Source: Nectonema munidae (lineage: Eukaryota > Nematomorpha > Nectonematoida > Nectonematidae). From it: a stretch of DNA of 64,000 nucleotides. The translations under genes were made by a program, and so were the position numbers. The notes below the pieces were generated by a model, which had not been told where the DNA came from, did no database searches, and worked only from the letters and a program-made list of their open reading frames with translations. Position 1 is the first letter of the stretch, and every line of letters starts with the position of its first letter. The DNA lies in the NCBI GenBank assembly GCA_030549495.1, contig JAUIRK010000858.1:198501-262500 (forward strand), given 5' to 3'. Shown one piece after another: positions 27,901 through 39,900 of this stretch.

Positions 27901-30900
27901 ATTTAAGAATAAATACTGTAATTCAAAGTATGTTTAATGGGATACGTTCAAAGGAGCGAAAAAATTACCACTCCTTAAATAGCGTTCACAGGAGTTACAA
28001 GTCAAAGGTTTGCTAGTTTGTTTAGTTAATTAAGAAGAAGAAGAAGTTTATTTGTGTGATCAAGGTCATGCATGACATCAAACAAGTTTCTAATGGTTGA
28101 ACAAAAACGAATTAAAGCCGCTATTCAATTCTAATCAGGAGAAAAAACTGGATAAAATAAAACAAAATCTTTTCCCAGATAGGCATGATATATGATATGA
28201 TATGCACTTACACAAATACGTATACATTTATAAACACATATCGAATTATATAAATACATACGTACTACTATATAATACATACTTTATAATTCACGTATAT
28301 ATATAACATTTCCTTATTATTACAATCACGATTATAACATGGAATAAAATATTCCTTCAGAAATCTTTTTAAAACAAGAAAATCCAGTATTCCAAATATG
28401 CGAGGAAAGATCAAGAGAGTTGTAAATGGAAACAACCTGGTACATTAAGGATCGCTTGCAAGCTTCATTCTTACATCTTATGTAATTTATTGTATCATCT
28501 GGTAGATTGTGGAAACGATTTTGCATTTAAATTGAAGTAGCTAGCGAAAATAGGTGTGTAGTAGACATTCCATTAATAACTTTGTAAAAGAAAACAAAAA
28601 GATTGTATTTGTATAAATCATAAATTTTAAATGTTTGAAGCCTAAAAATAAAGTTGTCCTATGCTACAGTGATTACATTTAATTTTTTCCTCTAACAAAT
28701 AAAGTTTATTAAAATTTGCATTACCCTAATTTACAATTGAGAATGCCAGATGAAGCAGAACTAGAGACTTATATAACAATGACTTACAAGAAAAAAGCAA
28801 GGATTGCATTTTTTAATAATGTAGTTTCCATTACTGATTTTAGATGTGATGTGTGTTGATTGCACTTGAGCTCAGAATTGATTAGTAGCTTCAGCTTTTC
28901 CAACATTGATATTATTAATCTGGACCTGATAATTTTGAAACTTATTTGAACTAGACATGTTAAAATAAACTTAGTTTTATCGATGTTTTCCTTCAAGTGA
29001 TTATTCTCCAACGATATTTTAAACGAAGTTCAGAATTTAGCACAACCATAGGAGTTATACTGGTTGACCCCGACTCTTTGGGAACAATAACCAGGCCTAG
29101 AAGGCAAAATGGATGATGATAATGATGATAGGAGTTATAGATGATTAAAAATTAGTGCTAGTTCTTCTACGTAAGCTAAACTGAACAATAGCTGACCCAA
29201 AACAGAGCCTATCTTCTTTTGTAGAATGTAATAGTATTTTTTAATCAATTCAAGTTCAACTATTTAATTTATAATAAAGTCAAGAGTAGACCCCTGCTTT
29301 TTTCTCAATTGAATAATAGGCATCTTGTGTATTATATTTTTACTCATTTTCGCCCAGATACATGTGATTCAGCCTTCGTTACTATGCTGCCCCTTGGGGG
29401 CCAGAAAGGTCTCAGGCATAGGAGCAGGAGTTAGTTATTTTCTCTTTGATTTCTCGTCCGTGCTTCGTACACCGGTTAGCCAGCCACACTTGTCTCAAAA
29501 GGTTAGAGGAATGCTTAGTTTTCTTCCTTCCATTTTAAACATAAGGAATATCATGATTAAAAATATTTGTGGGGTGTCTTTATATTTATTATGATCATAC
29601 CTCATGAGCACATATTTGTATTTTATTAAATTATTTGTTTTTATTGGGCTTACTTTTTAGTATTTTAAAGAAGCTTGTTGTGAAGATCAAACTATTGATG
29701 AGTTGGATTGTGTTTGGTCTAATGGCTGGTTTCCAATATTCCTAGAATTACTCAGTATAATCACGAGATCTAATTTAGATGTTAGAACTAGGTATCCCTT
29801 TTTTAACTCATTAAATTTTTTATTCTAATGTCCGTCTCACATCGGATATATTTATAAAATTTTGAAATTATCCGTGAATCAGCATATGTGCTTATGATGG
29901 CGCCTCGAACAACCTAAAAAACTATCAAAATTCAAAAATGTAACCTCTTTCAGTCCAAGCGCGACAACACCAGTGACCAATAAATTAAATAACACCTGTG
30001 TTAAGTTATATATTAAAACTCATTGAAAAAGATAAGCCGACGATTTGTATTCAACAACCTTCGTTTTAAAGGAAAATATCGCCATTATAATGAGCTTTAA
30101 ATTTCAATTTGAAATGCCGTTTAATTTGTGATTTATTCTGGTCACATTTTTCCTTTGGCATGACGGCTTGATGGTTACAAAAGATCAGCATGTTAAGATA
30201 AATGATATTTCATTGCTTGGAGAGGAACTTTGATATTTTCAAAAATCGTTTATACCAATTTTTATCTTACCTCTCTTATAATCTTTAAAAGATAAGTATA
30301 GTTGCAAAAAAAGTCAAATAATTTGTTCATATATGTAAAGTCCGGGAGATTCCAGTGGATTTTAAAAACTTTTTAATAACATCGTGAACGTTTCTTTTTG
30401 ATTGCTTAGCGCCTAAAGGTTTCTTGGCAGCTTTTTTTATATCAATTTAATCTTGGTAAAAGAGCGCTCACAAGATGCTATAGAAACGCCGAGAGCTAAA
30501 AAAAATATTCGTACAGCTATTTTGAAACACTTCTTAACTCTATTTGAGTCTTAGGTTTCACAGAAGCAATGTCTTTCCTTTTATTTATAAGCATTCAACG
30601 GTCTCTAATTTCGCAACATCGATTTGATTTTTTATTTCCATATTTATTTTCTTTATTAATTTTTTCAATAACTAGTCCACTAATTAAAAAAAAATTGCGC
30701 CAAATAGAAAAACCTTTTTTTCTATCACGTATGTGTTTAATTTCAGTATTTTGTAAAAAATATTTTTCCCTCGGTTTTCAAATTAACCCATTTACGACCA
30801 ATGTTCCTATTTTGGAACATAAGTAATTTCATTCGTCTGCTTTTTTCAATGACTTTGAATATAAATCGTCTGCGTTTTTTTAGATATCGTCTGCTTTGCT

Positions 30901-33900
30901 TGGTCTTAAATGGGTTAAACCTAAAAATAATAAAAATATGATATTTTTTTCATTAAAAAGTATGATTTAATTAGGTGGAGCTTATTTTAATAAAATCTTT
31001 ATTTTCAAAAAATAAATATAGAATAGCATTTTAACCTGATTTTTAGAGAATGTATTGTATCCGAATAATATGAAACAAAGACAAAGTAAGCAACCGTCTT
31101 TATTACAATTTTTCACTCAAATTAACTGAGTTTTGTGTATTCAAATGCGATGCTGTAAAAATGAAGGAGTCATTTATTATTGTTAAGCTTAACCCATTTA
31201 AGAGACGATAACTAAAAAAACGCAGACGATTTATATTCAAAGTCATTGAAAAAAGCAGACGAAGATGAAATTACTTATGTTCCAAAATAGGAACATTGGT
31301 CGTAAATGGGTTAAACGAAAGTTATTCATAAAAAAAAAGGATGAATATTCAAAATTTATATTTTATTTATCATTTTTGTATGAAAAGTTTTACATATTTT
31401 TATGAATAAAATATATTAATCTTTTTTTCAGAAAAAAAATTATGAAGCCAAGAATAGAAGAATAAAAATGGCATTTACCTGCCTACATAAGCATAGAAGC
31501 ACTCTTAAAAATCAGTACTACTACAGAGTTTTGATTATTTTTTAATATTTTAAGTCAAATTGCATCTTTATCTTTATGCATAAATTGATACCAACTAATG
31601 CTTCCTTTTGCCTATATTGGAACGTTTCTATAATTGTAATTTAAAAAAGTGTGTCCATCGAAGTATAGAAAAATATACCGTAGATTCTGCATTGCACACT
31701 TTCTCGAAGTCTCAATCTATTTAAAAGAGTAAGATCATCAATGATGGACACAAAAATTCAATTGTTTATAGTGAAAAGTTAACAGAGATCTTAAAGGGTG
31801 GAGCAGCAAAGTATAAAGGGTTTAAAAAAGGAATAAAATAAATTTCATTGATGATTGGTTGAAATAGAAGAACAAGAGTCCGTTGACAAGATAGTTATAG
31901 CAGTTGACATCTCTATATCCAACTATTCATATATCTCAATGATTCGATATACGCTTGTGCCCCTATTTTTCCTATTCAAATACCAGCACTTCAAACTGGT
32001 TTTAAAATTAATTGAGATCAGTGCCTATAATAATAGGACTTAAAAAAAGTTGCTAACAAAGATAAATAAATAATAACAGTAATAAAAAGTAAGGATTTAT
32101 TAGTAAAAAAATTTTTCTACCTAAATTTTGTCCGACTATCCAAAAAAAATTTAATTTCCTCTATAGTACTTAGTTTTGAATTTAAATGTACCGTTCTTTT
32201 GAGTTCTGATTAACATAGGTATTAGTACGTTTAAAGCTTCAAAGTAGCTTTAGTTATCTTATTTTTGCCACACCAATGAAACGCAATTGATATAAAAAAA
32301 AATCCACCGCTAAGACAGGAATTGAACATGCACCTATTGTTGGTATACGTTCAAGTGTTATGCCATTATATATTAGTCTAATTATTGCATATAAACATTT
32401 TTACTGTGACTTTGACTATCCTATTCAATGAATTAGTAAATATGGCAAGATAATACAAGTAGAAAGTTCAAAGATAAATTCAAGGTCAAAACTTTGAGCT
32501 AAAAGTCATCGCTTTAACGCATCTTTTACACCCAAAATTTAAAAACAATTTAGCTTTATTTTTAATACTAGAACTAACAGCTGCATCATTTAATCCATTT
32601 TAAATTTTCATGTATTTAATTTAGATATTTTACATGATTCAATATTAAAATTTTCACAGTTGTAATATTATTATTATCATAAAGAACCTGCATTTGTCAT
32701 TTCATTTTTTTTATTTTAATAATTTATTTTGTATCAAATTTGAAAGGGTTTTATACTTTAATTATATTTTCAATAAAATCTTCGTCTCTTTTTTGAATAT
32801 TGATTTCATATTTTTTCATTTGTTTTTCTTTTATTACTGAATCAATATAAACATTTTAAATTATATAAAATTAAAGATAACTTTTTAAAATACAAAAAAA
32901 TCTACAACTTTCAATTAACTCTATCTATATTTTTACGCTTTATACCTACGTATCGTTTTCTTTAACTGGTTATCTGCAATTATCGTCTGCGTTTATGCTT
33001 TTTAATCCAAATCTGCTTTAGACTAGATATCGTCTGATTATTATTCTGGTCGATAACAAGATATATTCCTGACCAAACAACACAAATGCACTCAAATATT
33101 AAAAAGAATATTAAGCTAAGCTTTTGTATATTTACCTTTAAGACATTTTTAATACCTTGTTTTTTGTTTTGTGTATTGATTTTTTTAAAAGTATATTTTT
33201 TAATTTAGAGCACTTACAATATTTTTTGATATCATTAAAAGTTATGGGCACACTTTTCTTCTTCATTGGTGGAAAGATTTATTTTCTGTTCTTTTCAAAG
33301 TCTTTGAAAATTTTCATTTATCTGAGCAAAAATTTGAGGTATGTGCTAATTTTTTTCCTTCAAGTTGAAATCTTATTTTCAACCCTTTGATGTCCAGAAT
33401 TTTAAAGACTAATCGTCTGCTTTATTTTTCAATGCAATTTTATATATCTAAAGCAGACGATTACAATTTTTTGGGACACAACTATCCTACCGGTCCTTAA
33501 AGGGTTAAAGCGACTCCAAAATAATGTCTTGTTTTATATTTTAACCAACGTTTCCTCTAAAACTAGCTTTTAAACGATTGCCCGTTTATTTTTATTTTAA
33601 CACCCGCACATATTTTTGTTCGACCAAAAGCATTATCAGTAGCATTTAATCCCTTACTTATTTATATATTAGTCTTCATCATATACTATATATTAACTTA
33701 TGGTTACCAGTATATTAAGATTAAAATTCCTAAAATTGAGTAAATAGATAAATATATTACACTGATAAACACCAAATTTATTGTCTAAGTATTTTTAGCT
33801 GATCTAGGACAATTTTAACGTGCTGAATCCAAAAATAACATTAATATTAGGGGTGCACCGGATAGTTAAATTTACTATCCGGCCGGATACCGGAGAGGAT

Positions 33901-36900
33901 CGATAGTTAAACAGTATCTGGCCGGATATCAATGATAAGTTTTACTAATAGTGCATGAATTTCATGTTCGAGGAGCTTTGTAACTACTTTCTGTTCATAA
34001 TATCACTAGTATGCGATTTGATTCTAGCATGCACATAACATATTTTAAAGTTTAATAATAATATTCTCATCAATCATTGTCACTATTTAATGTTCAGTTG
34101 TTTCGTTGGTAGTGAAACACTACTGGCAAACAAATACGCATTCCTTTATTATTACTTCTATACTTCTCTTATTCGCTCACACAGAACTAAAAGATCGATT
34201 ATTATTTACAAAAAAAATTAATACTGCATAAATATATATTCCTTCTTTTTCTCCAAGTCTTGAAACTGACGTTATAATTTTTCCCTTCTCAGTTTGGTCT
34301 AATTGTTAGTCACGATGTCGAGCTTCATCTGGCGTCTTTTCAAGATTAATGATTCTTGCGATTTCTCAGCACCGTGTTTGGTTTGTAATAAAATGATAAG
34401 AAGAGGCTCTGGAAAGCCCAAGTCATTTAGCACGACACCTTTGCACAATCACGCAAAAGTTTTACACTTCAAAGAATACCAGCATGTCAAAAAACACTAA
34501 TACACCATTGTTCCTATCAAGAAACCAGTCACAAGTTTTATAAAGCGTGTTTATTATGCTTATTTTGCTATTAAACTTGGTGATCAGTATAAAACTTTGG
34601 TACCACACATGGTATGAAAAGCATGCATCGAGTATCTTGAAATATGTGCTGGAGAAAATTTGTTATTATCAGCATGAATGACTTTTTTATTAGGACAGCA
34701 GCCTATCTTTATCAAGTACTCACGCTTTCTGTGCATGTGGGATAGTAAGGACAATGCTTAGCCTTACACAAAGAAGGACTGGGTTGTGTGAGAGGAATTG
34801 GTGCCTTGCAAAGCAAAGAACGTCATTCCTCTTGTAGACAGAGACAGCATACTCTTTCCACCGCTACAAGCTTGACTTGATTAAAGAGTCCACTAAAGCT
34901 ATAAACAAGGATTGTTACTGTTTCACTTAGTTGTGCAAGACTTTTTCAAGTTTAACCATAGAGAAGTTGAAAGCTGGCGTTTGTGATGGTTCTCAAATCC
35001 GTCAGCTCATTAGAGATCCTGAGCTTGAAAACTCAATGAAAAGGCTTTTGTTGTAGCTGTGAAAAACTTTCTTGGCAACAAAAGGCTACGAACTATTCAG
35101 AACTTGTCAGCAATTTGCTGACTGGTATAAGAAACCTCTAATGAAACATGAGCATCAAAATGCATTTCTTATTTTCACATACGGATCGGTTTGATCGATG
35201 AGTGACAAGCAAGGAAAGAGATTTCATCGCGACATGATAGAGATGGAGATCAGATATCAAAGATGCTGATGGCTGAAATTACTGTTCAACTCTTAAGAAA
35301 TACATCCTTTTTGCTCAGCATTCTAGGAGTTTGAATGAACGGAAGTTCATGTCTTGAATTTTGTACAATGCTGTTGTAGCGTTCAATTTACATGTACTTA
35401 TCTTTGTTATTGTCCATTATTCAATTTATAGAAATCCAAGTAATAATTTGACAAAAATGTAATTGATTTAGTCAGATCTGATTTCTTAAAAATTAACTGA
35501 ATAAAAACCTGAGCTGTCATTTTGGCATTCAGGGGTGCAAAATTATTAGAAATCTGTTGAAAAAACATAGACAATTTACTAAAAAATGTGTAACCTGGTG
35601 TTATCAATAAAATTAGCAAAATAATGAAATAATTCTGTAAAAAAACTTGAATAGGTTCAAAATTAAAAAATTAATAAAAATCAACGATCTTCATTGCTCA
35701 ATAACGTATTCTTAATCGAATCAAATGGCTGGATTTACGTTTTACTCTTATTAATCTAATCAAAATGCGTGATTAGCATTCGATGTGCTGTTAACCAATG
35801 AACTGGAATATATTGTATCTATAACGGAGCATAAGGTAACGTCTGTAGGTTTGATTTAAAGTTAAAAATAACAAATTACTTTGTTTAAAAAAGCATAGTT
35901 TGTTTTACACATTAGAATCTGATATGGTTTGCAATTGTACAGGGATAAATAGTAGTTCTTCCAATTAAAATCTCCATTCATAATCGAATAACACATGAAT
36001 GTTGGTGTTTTTAGAAGAAAAATGCAATTTCATTGATTAATACAGAGAAGTCCATTAAAATTTGCTTATTTTATCATAAATAAACATTTTTCTTGGTGTG
36101 ATTGACGGCCGTACCTTAACAAATGGCAATCACCATTCTTACCAGTTGGGATTGGCATTAATCTGGTAAAATATGCCAAGCACACAAACGTATATATCCA
36201 AGTTTTGCCGTTACATTATTATTTTACCTTTTTATATAGAAGAATGAGTGGATATCAACTACATGTCACCATGCACTGTACTCCTTAATCGACATCTTCT
36301 CACACTATTTTGATCCGTTGTCAAACATTTTGTTATCTGATCTCTACGATTTACTAAAATCATGCATCACCATAGGTGAAAAAATTATTATTTGCTTTAC
36401 ACAGATATCTGTATTATCATGTGTTTGCGCTTTTAAGAAAACGAATTTTTAGCTCGATCCGCGATCACTTGTTTTGAAACTTTCATGTTAACAAATCAAA
36501 AAAAATTTGATGAAGAAAAGTTTTGCATTTCCATCACAACTTCTCTCTCAATTTTAAAAGAAACACTTCCTTTCGAGTAAATAATTTTTCTTGCTTTATT
36601 CACAGCTTAGTCCTTCTATAAACAACTGTTTGCGAACCTTTTCTAATTTTTGTTTTTCGCAATTTTAAGATTCATTTACCTCAATTTTTTTTAGAAAAAA
36701 AAGAAACATAATTCTATATGAAACTGTGACATTATTTTATTATGTGAAACCGTGACATTAGATTGTCTGAAAAAACATTTGTTGATACTCCTTCTTTTTT
36801 ATTTTTAAATATACTGTATATAAATAAGCATTTGAAACTAAAATCAAACATTTTTTGCATTAGATATAGATTATGTGATTAAAGTAATTTTTCCGAATTT

Positions 36901-39900
36901 ATTTGTTTGAAATATATTTCATTAATATCTAAAAAGTCAATTTTTAGTTAAAATTAACCCGATTTGTTGAATTATTATGAATAAATTTCAAGTTGAAAAA
37001 TCATTCATGAAACTTTTTTACGTGAAATTCGTTTTTTTGTTTGAGGGTGAAAAGGTGTAGCTAGAATATAAAAAATATTTTATGATACAACGAAAATTAA
37101 CATAGGACTCGTTTTTGTTGAGGGGATGGATACCTTGTCCATTACAAGTCTGGCTGCCTCTCTGTTCATTTCTATCAATTAAAATAACAAAAAACAATTC
37201 TAAGGATGATGTCTATTTAGTTTTGAAAAATTTTCATTTCTACAATTATTATCAGGTCTGATTATTATTTGAATGTTTTGTTTTTTAAGAAAACCCATCT
37301 TCAACGTCATTCAGCCAGCACATATGTGAATTGGGATTAAGGCGTTTTAATTTTGATAGAAGTTCATTTTCTCTTGATTTATTATGAAAGTGAGGATGAT
37401 GAGCTCTTACATATATGAATGAAACGAAAAAAATTGTGTATACCAATTTTAAAAAATTTACTTGTAAACTTTTCATTTTTGAAGATATCAAAGTTCTTTT
37501 TAAGAATTATATCACACTGCTTGTGATGAAAATATTACAATGTACAATTGTGTTGTTTCAGTGTTTTATATTGCTAGTAATAGTTTTTTATTTATAAATA
37601 AAAATATTCTTTCGATGAATATTAATTGGTATGCATTTTTACAATGCCTCCTTTGGAAATCATTTTTCTATAAATTAGCTCCTTCTTTTTTAGTTTGTTT
37701 GCTCTTAGTAACAGCGATTTTTTTTAATTCCATATTTTGTTTGAACATTTATTCTTTCAAGGGGTTGAAAAAGTCTATCTCTTTAACTATAACTCTGTTC
37801 TAGACACTAAAACTTATTTTAAAAAACATTCAATGAGGTGTTCTTACGCAAAATATATGAAGCGTAGACTAGCTATAAATTTCCTTTGGTGTGATCGAGT
37901 TTATTAAAGTGGTATTTTGAAATAGACTTCTAACGTGGAAGCCACAGCCAAACGTCCTGAGTCCAGAAAATCAATTAGAATGCACCAACAAGCACCCAAC
38001 CCTTCATACTCGTTTGGACTCGGCGGTAATCTTGGTTTCGTTTTCCAAAAATCGAATTAAGCATTTTACCTTGTTTAGAATATTGTGAGTGCCTTTAAGC
38101 TGGATTGCATGTTTCAACAGCAGCACAACAGACAGAATCCAGGCTCAATGAAACACTTGCCAGATAGTGAAGACTCGATAGATCGTTTCATCTCTGATAA
38201 CGTCGTCGACGTGACTAAAGATTCACTTAAAAAGCATGTTCCTCAAACGTTAACACCATCTTCTTCTCTCTCTGACTTTGAAGTTATTTCATCTTTCGGC
38301 TGTAGGTCGCCTCTTTATTCATTCCTCATGTTATACAGTAAAATGGGCTTGTATTAACCTATATTGGGTTTTTGTTCCCAAAATTTTCAATGGAATTCAA
38401 TTTCCCACTTCGCTATTTTGTATACTTCTTTTTATATTGTGAAATTGATTTTATTTAAAATCGAGTAATTTCTAATCTACGTCTTTATTTCTACATAAAT
38501 CTTTTAGCATTCAAAAAGTGATGATATCTTGTTTTTAATACAAATGCACTTTTGGAAATTTGCAATTCTTTACTTTTTTAAAACAAAAGTTCCAAAAACA
38601 TCCATTTATTTTTTATATCGCTATTATTAATAACTCTAATTAATTTTATTTTATCTCGAGTTTAATTTTTAACTGATTAATTGCTGAATATAAAATGTGT
38701 CTTAGAGTAGTGACTGTCATTCTTTGGTATTATTTCTATATTTTCTTCCCTGACAAATTTTATTGGTATTTTCTTTTTAGCAAATAATAATCAAACCTTG
38801 AAAATGTTGATGCTAAAATGCGTGGCTCAGTTAGAAATGATTCAGGCATTGCACAATATCTTCTTTACTTCAAACAATAAAAGACAAGAAACTCTCATTG
38901 AACAAGTTTCTTTGGTATGCCGATTCCTTACAATTCCTTCGTTGAATGTGCTAGCGCTTTATTTACTATTTATTCGCTAGACACTTACAACTTAGATATT
39001 GATTATATAAATCAGCCTACCCAATTTTCGCCACATTACCAAAATGAAGCATAGGAATTGTAAATGTACATTTAATTTCAAAATCCTTTAACCCTTTGAA
39101 AACCAACACGTAATAAAACAACAAAATGAAATTCGTCTCCTTTAAGTATATAAAATTCCATTGAAAGCGAAAGCAAATGATTAGTCTTAAAATTCCCGTC
39201 GCCAAAGGCGTAAAAGTCTATTAAAATTGAAAGAGGTAAAGATCATTATAATTATCCTATTTTAACACCAACCGTACTAAATCCAAATTATCTTCTTTTC
39301 TTCTCTAACTGATAGGCGCTTCTTTATGCATCATGTGTTAGAAATAAGTGAACAAATATTGTTTGGAAACTGTGCTATAAACTAACTTAATTGGGTATAA
39401 TTAACCTTCATTAAATAATATAATTGGAGACAAACTTTTTACAATTTTTATTTATTATTTTTATAAACTTCAAGTCTTTTGCGCTGTTTAGAGTTATTCT
39501 GTTTATTCTAAGAAAAAATACAAAACGAAAAATATCCGAACCTCGAGTATCCGGATTTTCGCGTATCCGTACAACGGACGTGCCCACCTAAAGAAAAAGT
39601 TTTCACGTTTGCGAACACTCGCTTATCCGAAAAATTTCTTCGTCTCCTAACCTATTCTGATACTTGAGGTTCTACTGTAATAATACTCATATTATATTTT
39701 CCTAGTTTAATTAGGAAAATTTAAATCAATCCAAAAATTGATTTAAAAGCTTAACAATACAAGAAAAATATTTGCATGACTTTCATAGCTTTACGATGAT
39801 AATGATTTGAGTTTTCCACAAGGATTGTCTTACATATAGTTAGTCAACTTTTTAAGGAATTGCCCACTTCCAATGAATCCACATTGAAGATGAAATGTAA

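Larger units (their letters stand above)
28033..29290 (-). mobile_element. LINE (jockey/CR1-like) 3' portion, interrupted, intron 16
   Basis: The minus strand carries reverse-transcriptase motifs in order: [17 protein letters not shown] (about 29165-29215), [16 protein letters not shown] (28960-29005), [16 protein letters not shown] (28835-28885), and the carboxyl tail [20 protein letters not shown] (28405-28460). The 3' end is a CTTCTTCTTCTTC tail at 28033-28046. Frames are broken and the 5' part is lost. A second, tiny LINE tail is inserted at 29060-29127. Confidence 0.8.

Noticed and set aside
29325-29594. 89-codon open frame upstream of exon 17
   Set aside because: No similarity to BIG; the exon 17 acceptor at 29660 is clear, and the frame is probably repeat-derived.
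33157-33390. Open frame of 77 codons, rich in F and L
   Set aside because: The true coding frame over 33209-33338 is offset and matches BIG exon 18 with good splice sites.
37415-37803. Candidate exon for the missing ARFGEF block ([23 protein letters not shown])
   Set aside because: No acceptor and donor pair gives the required phase 2 on both sides, and the similarity is within chance for AT-rich frames.
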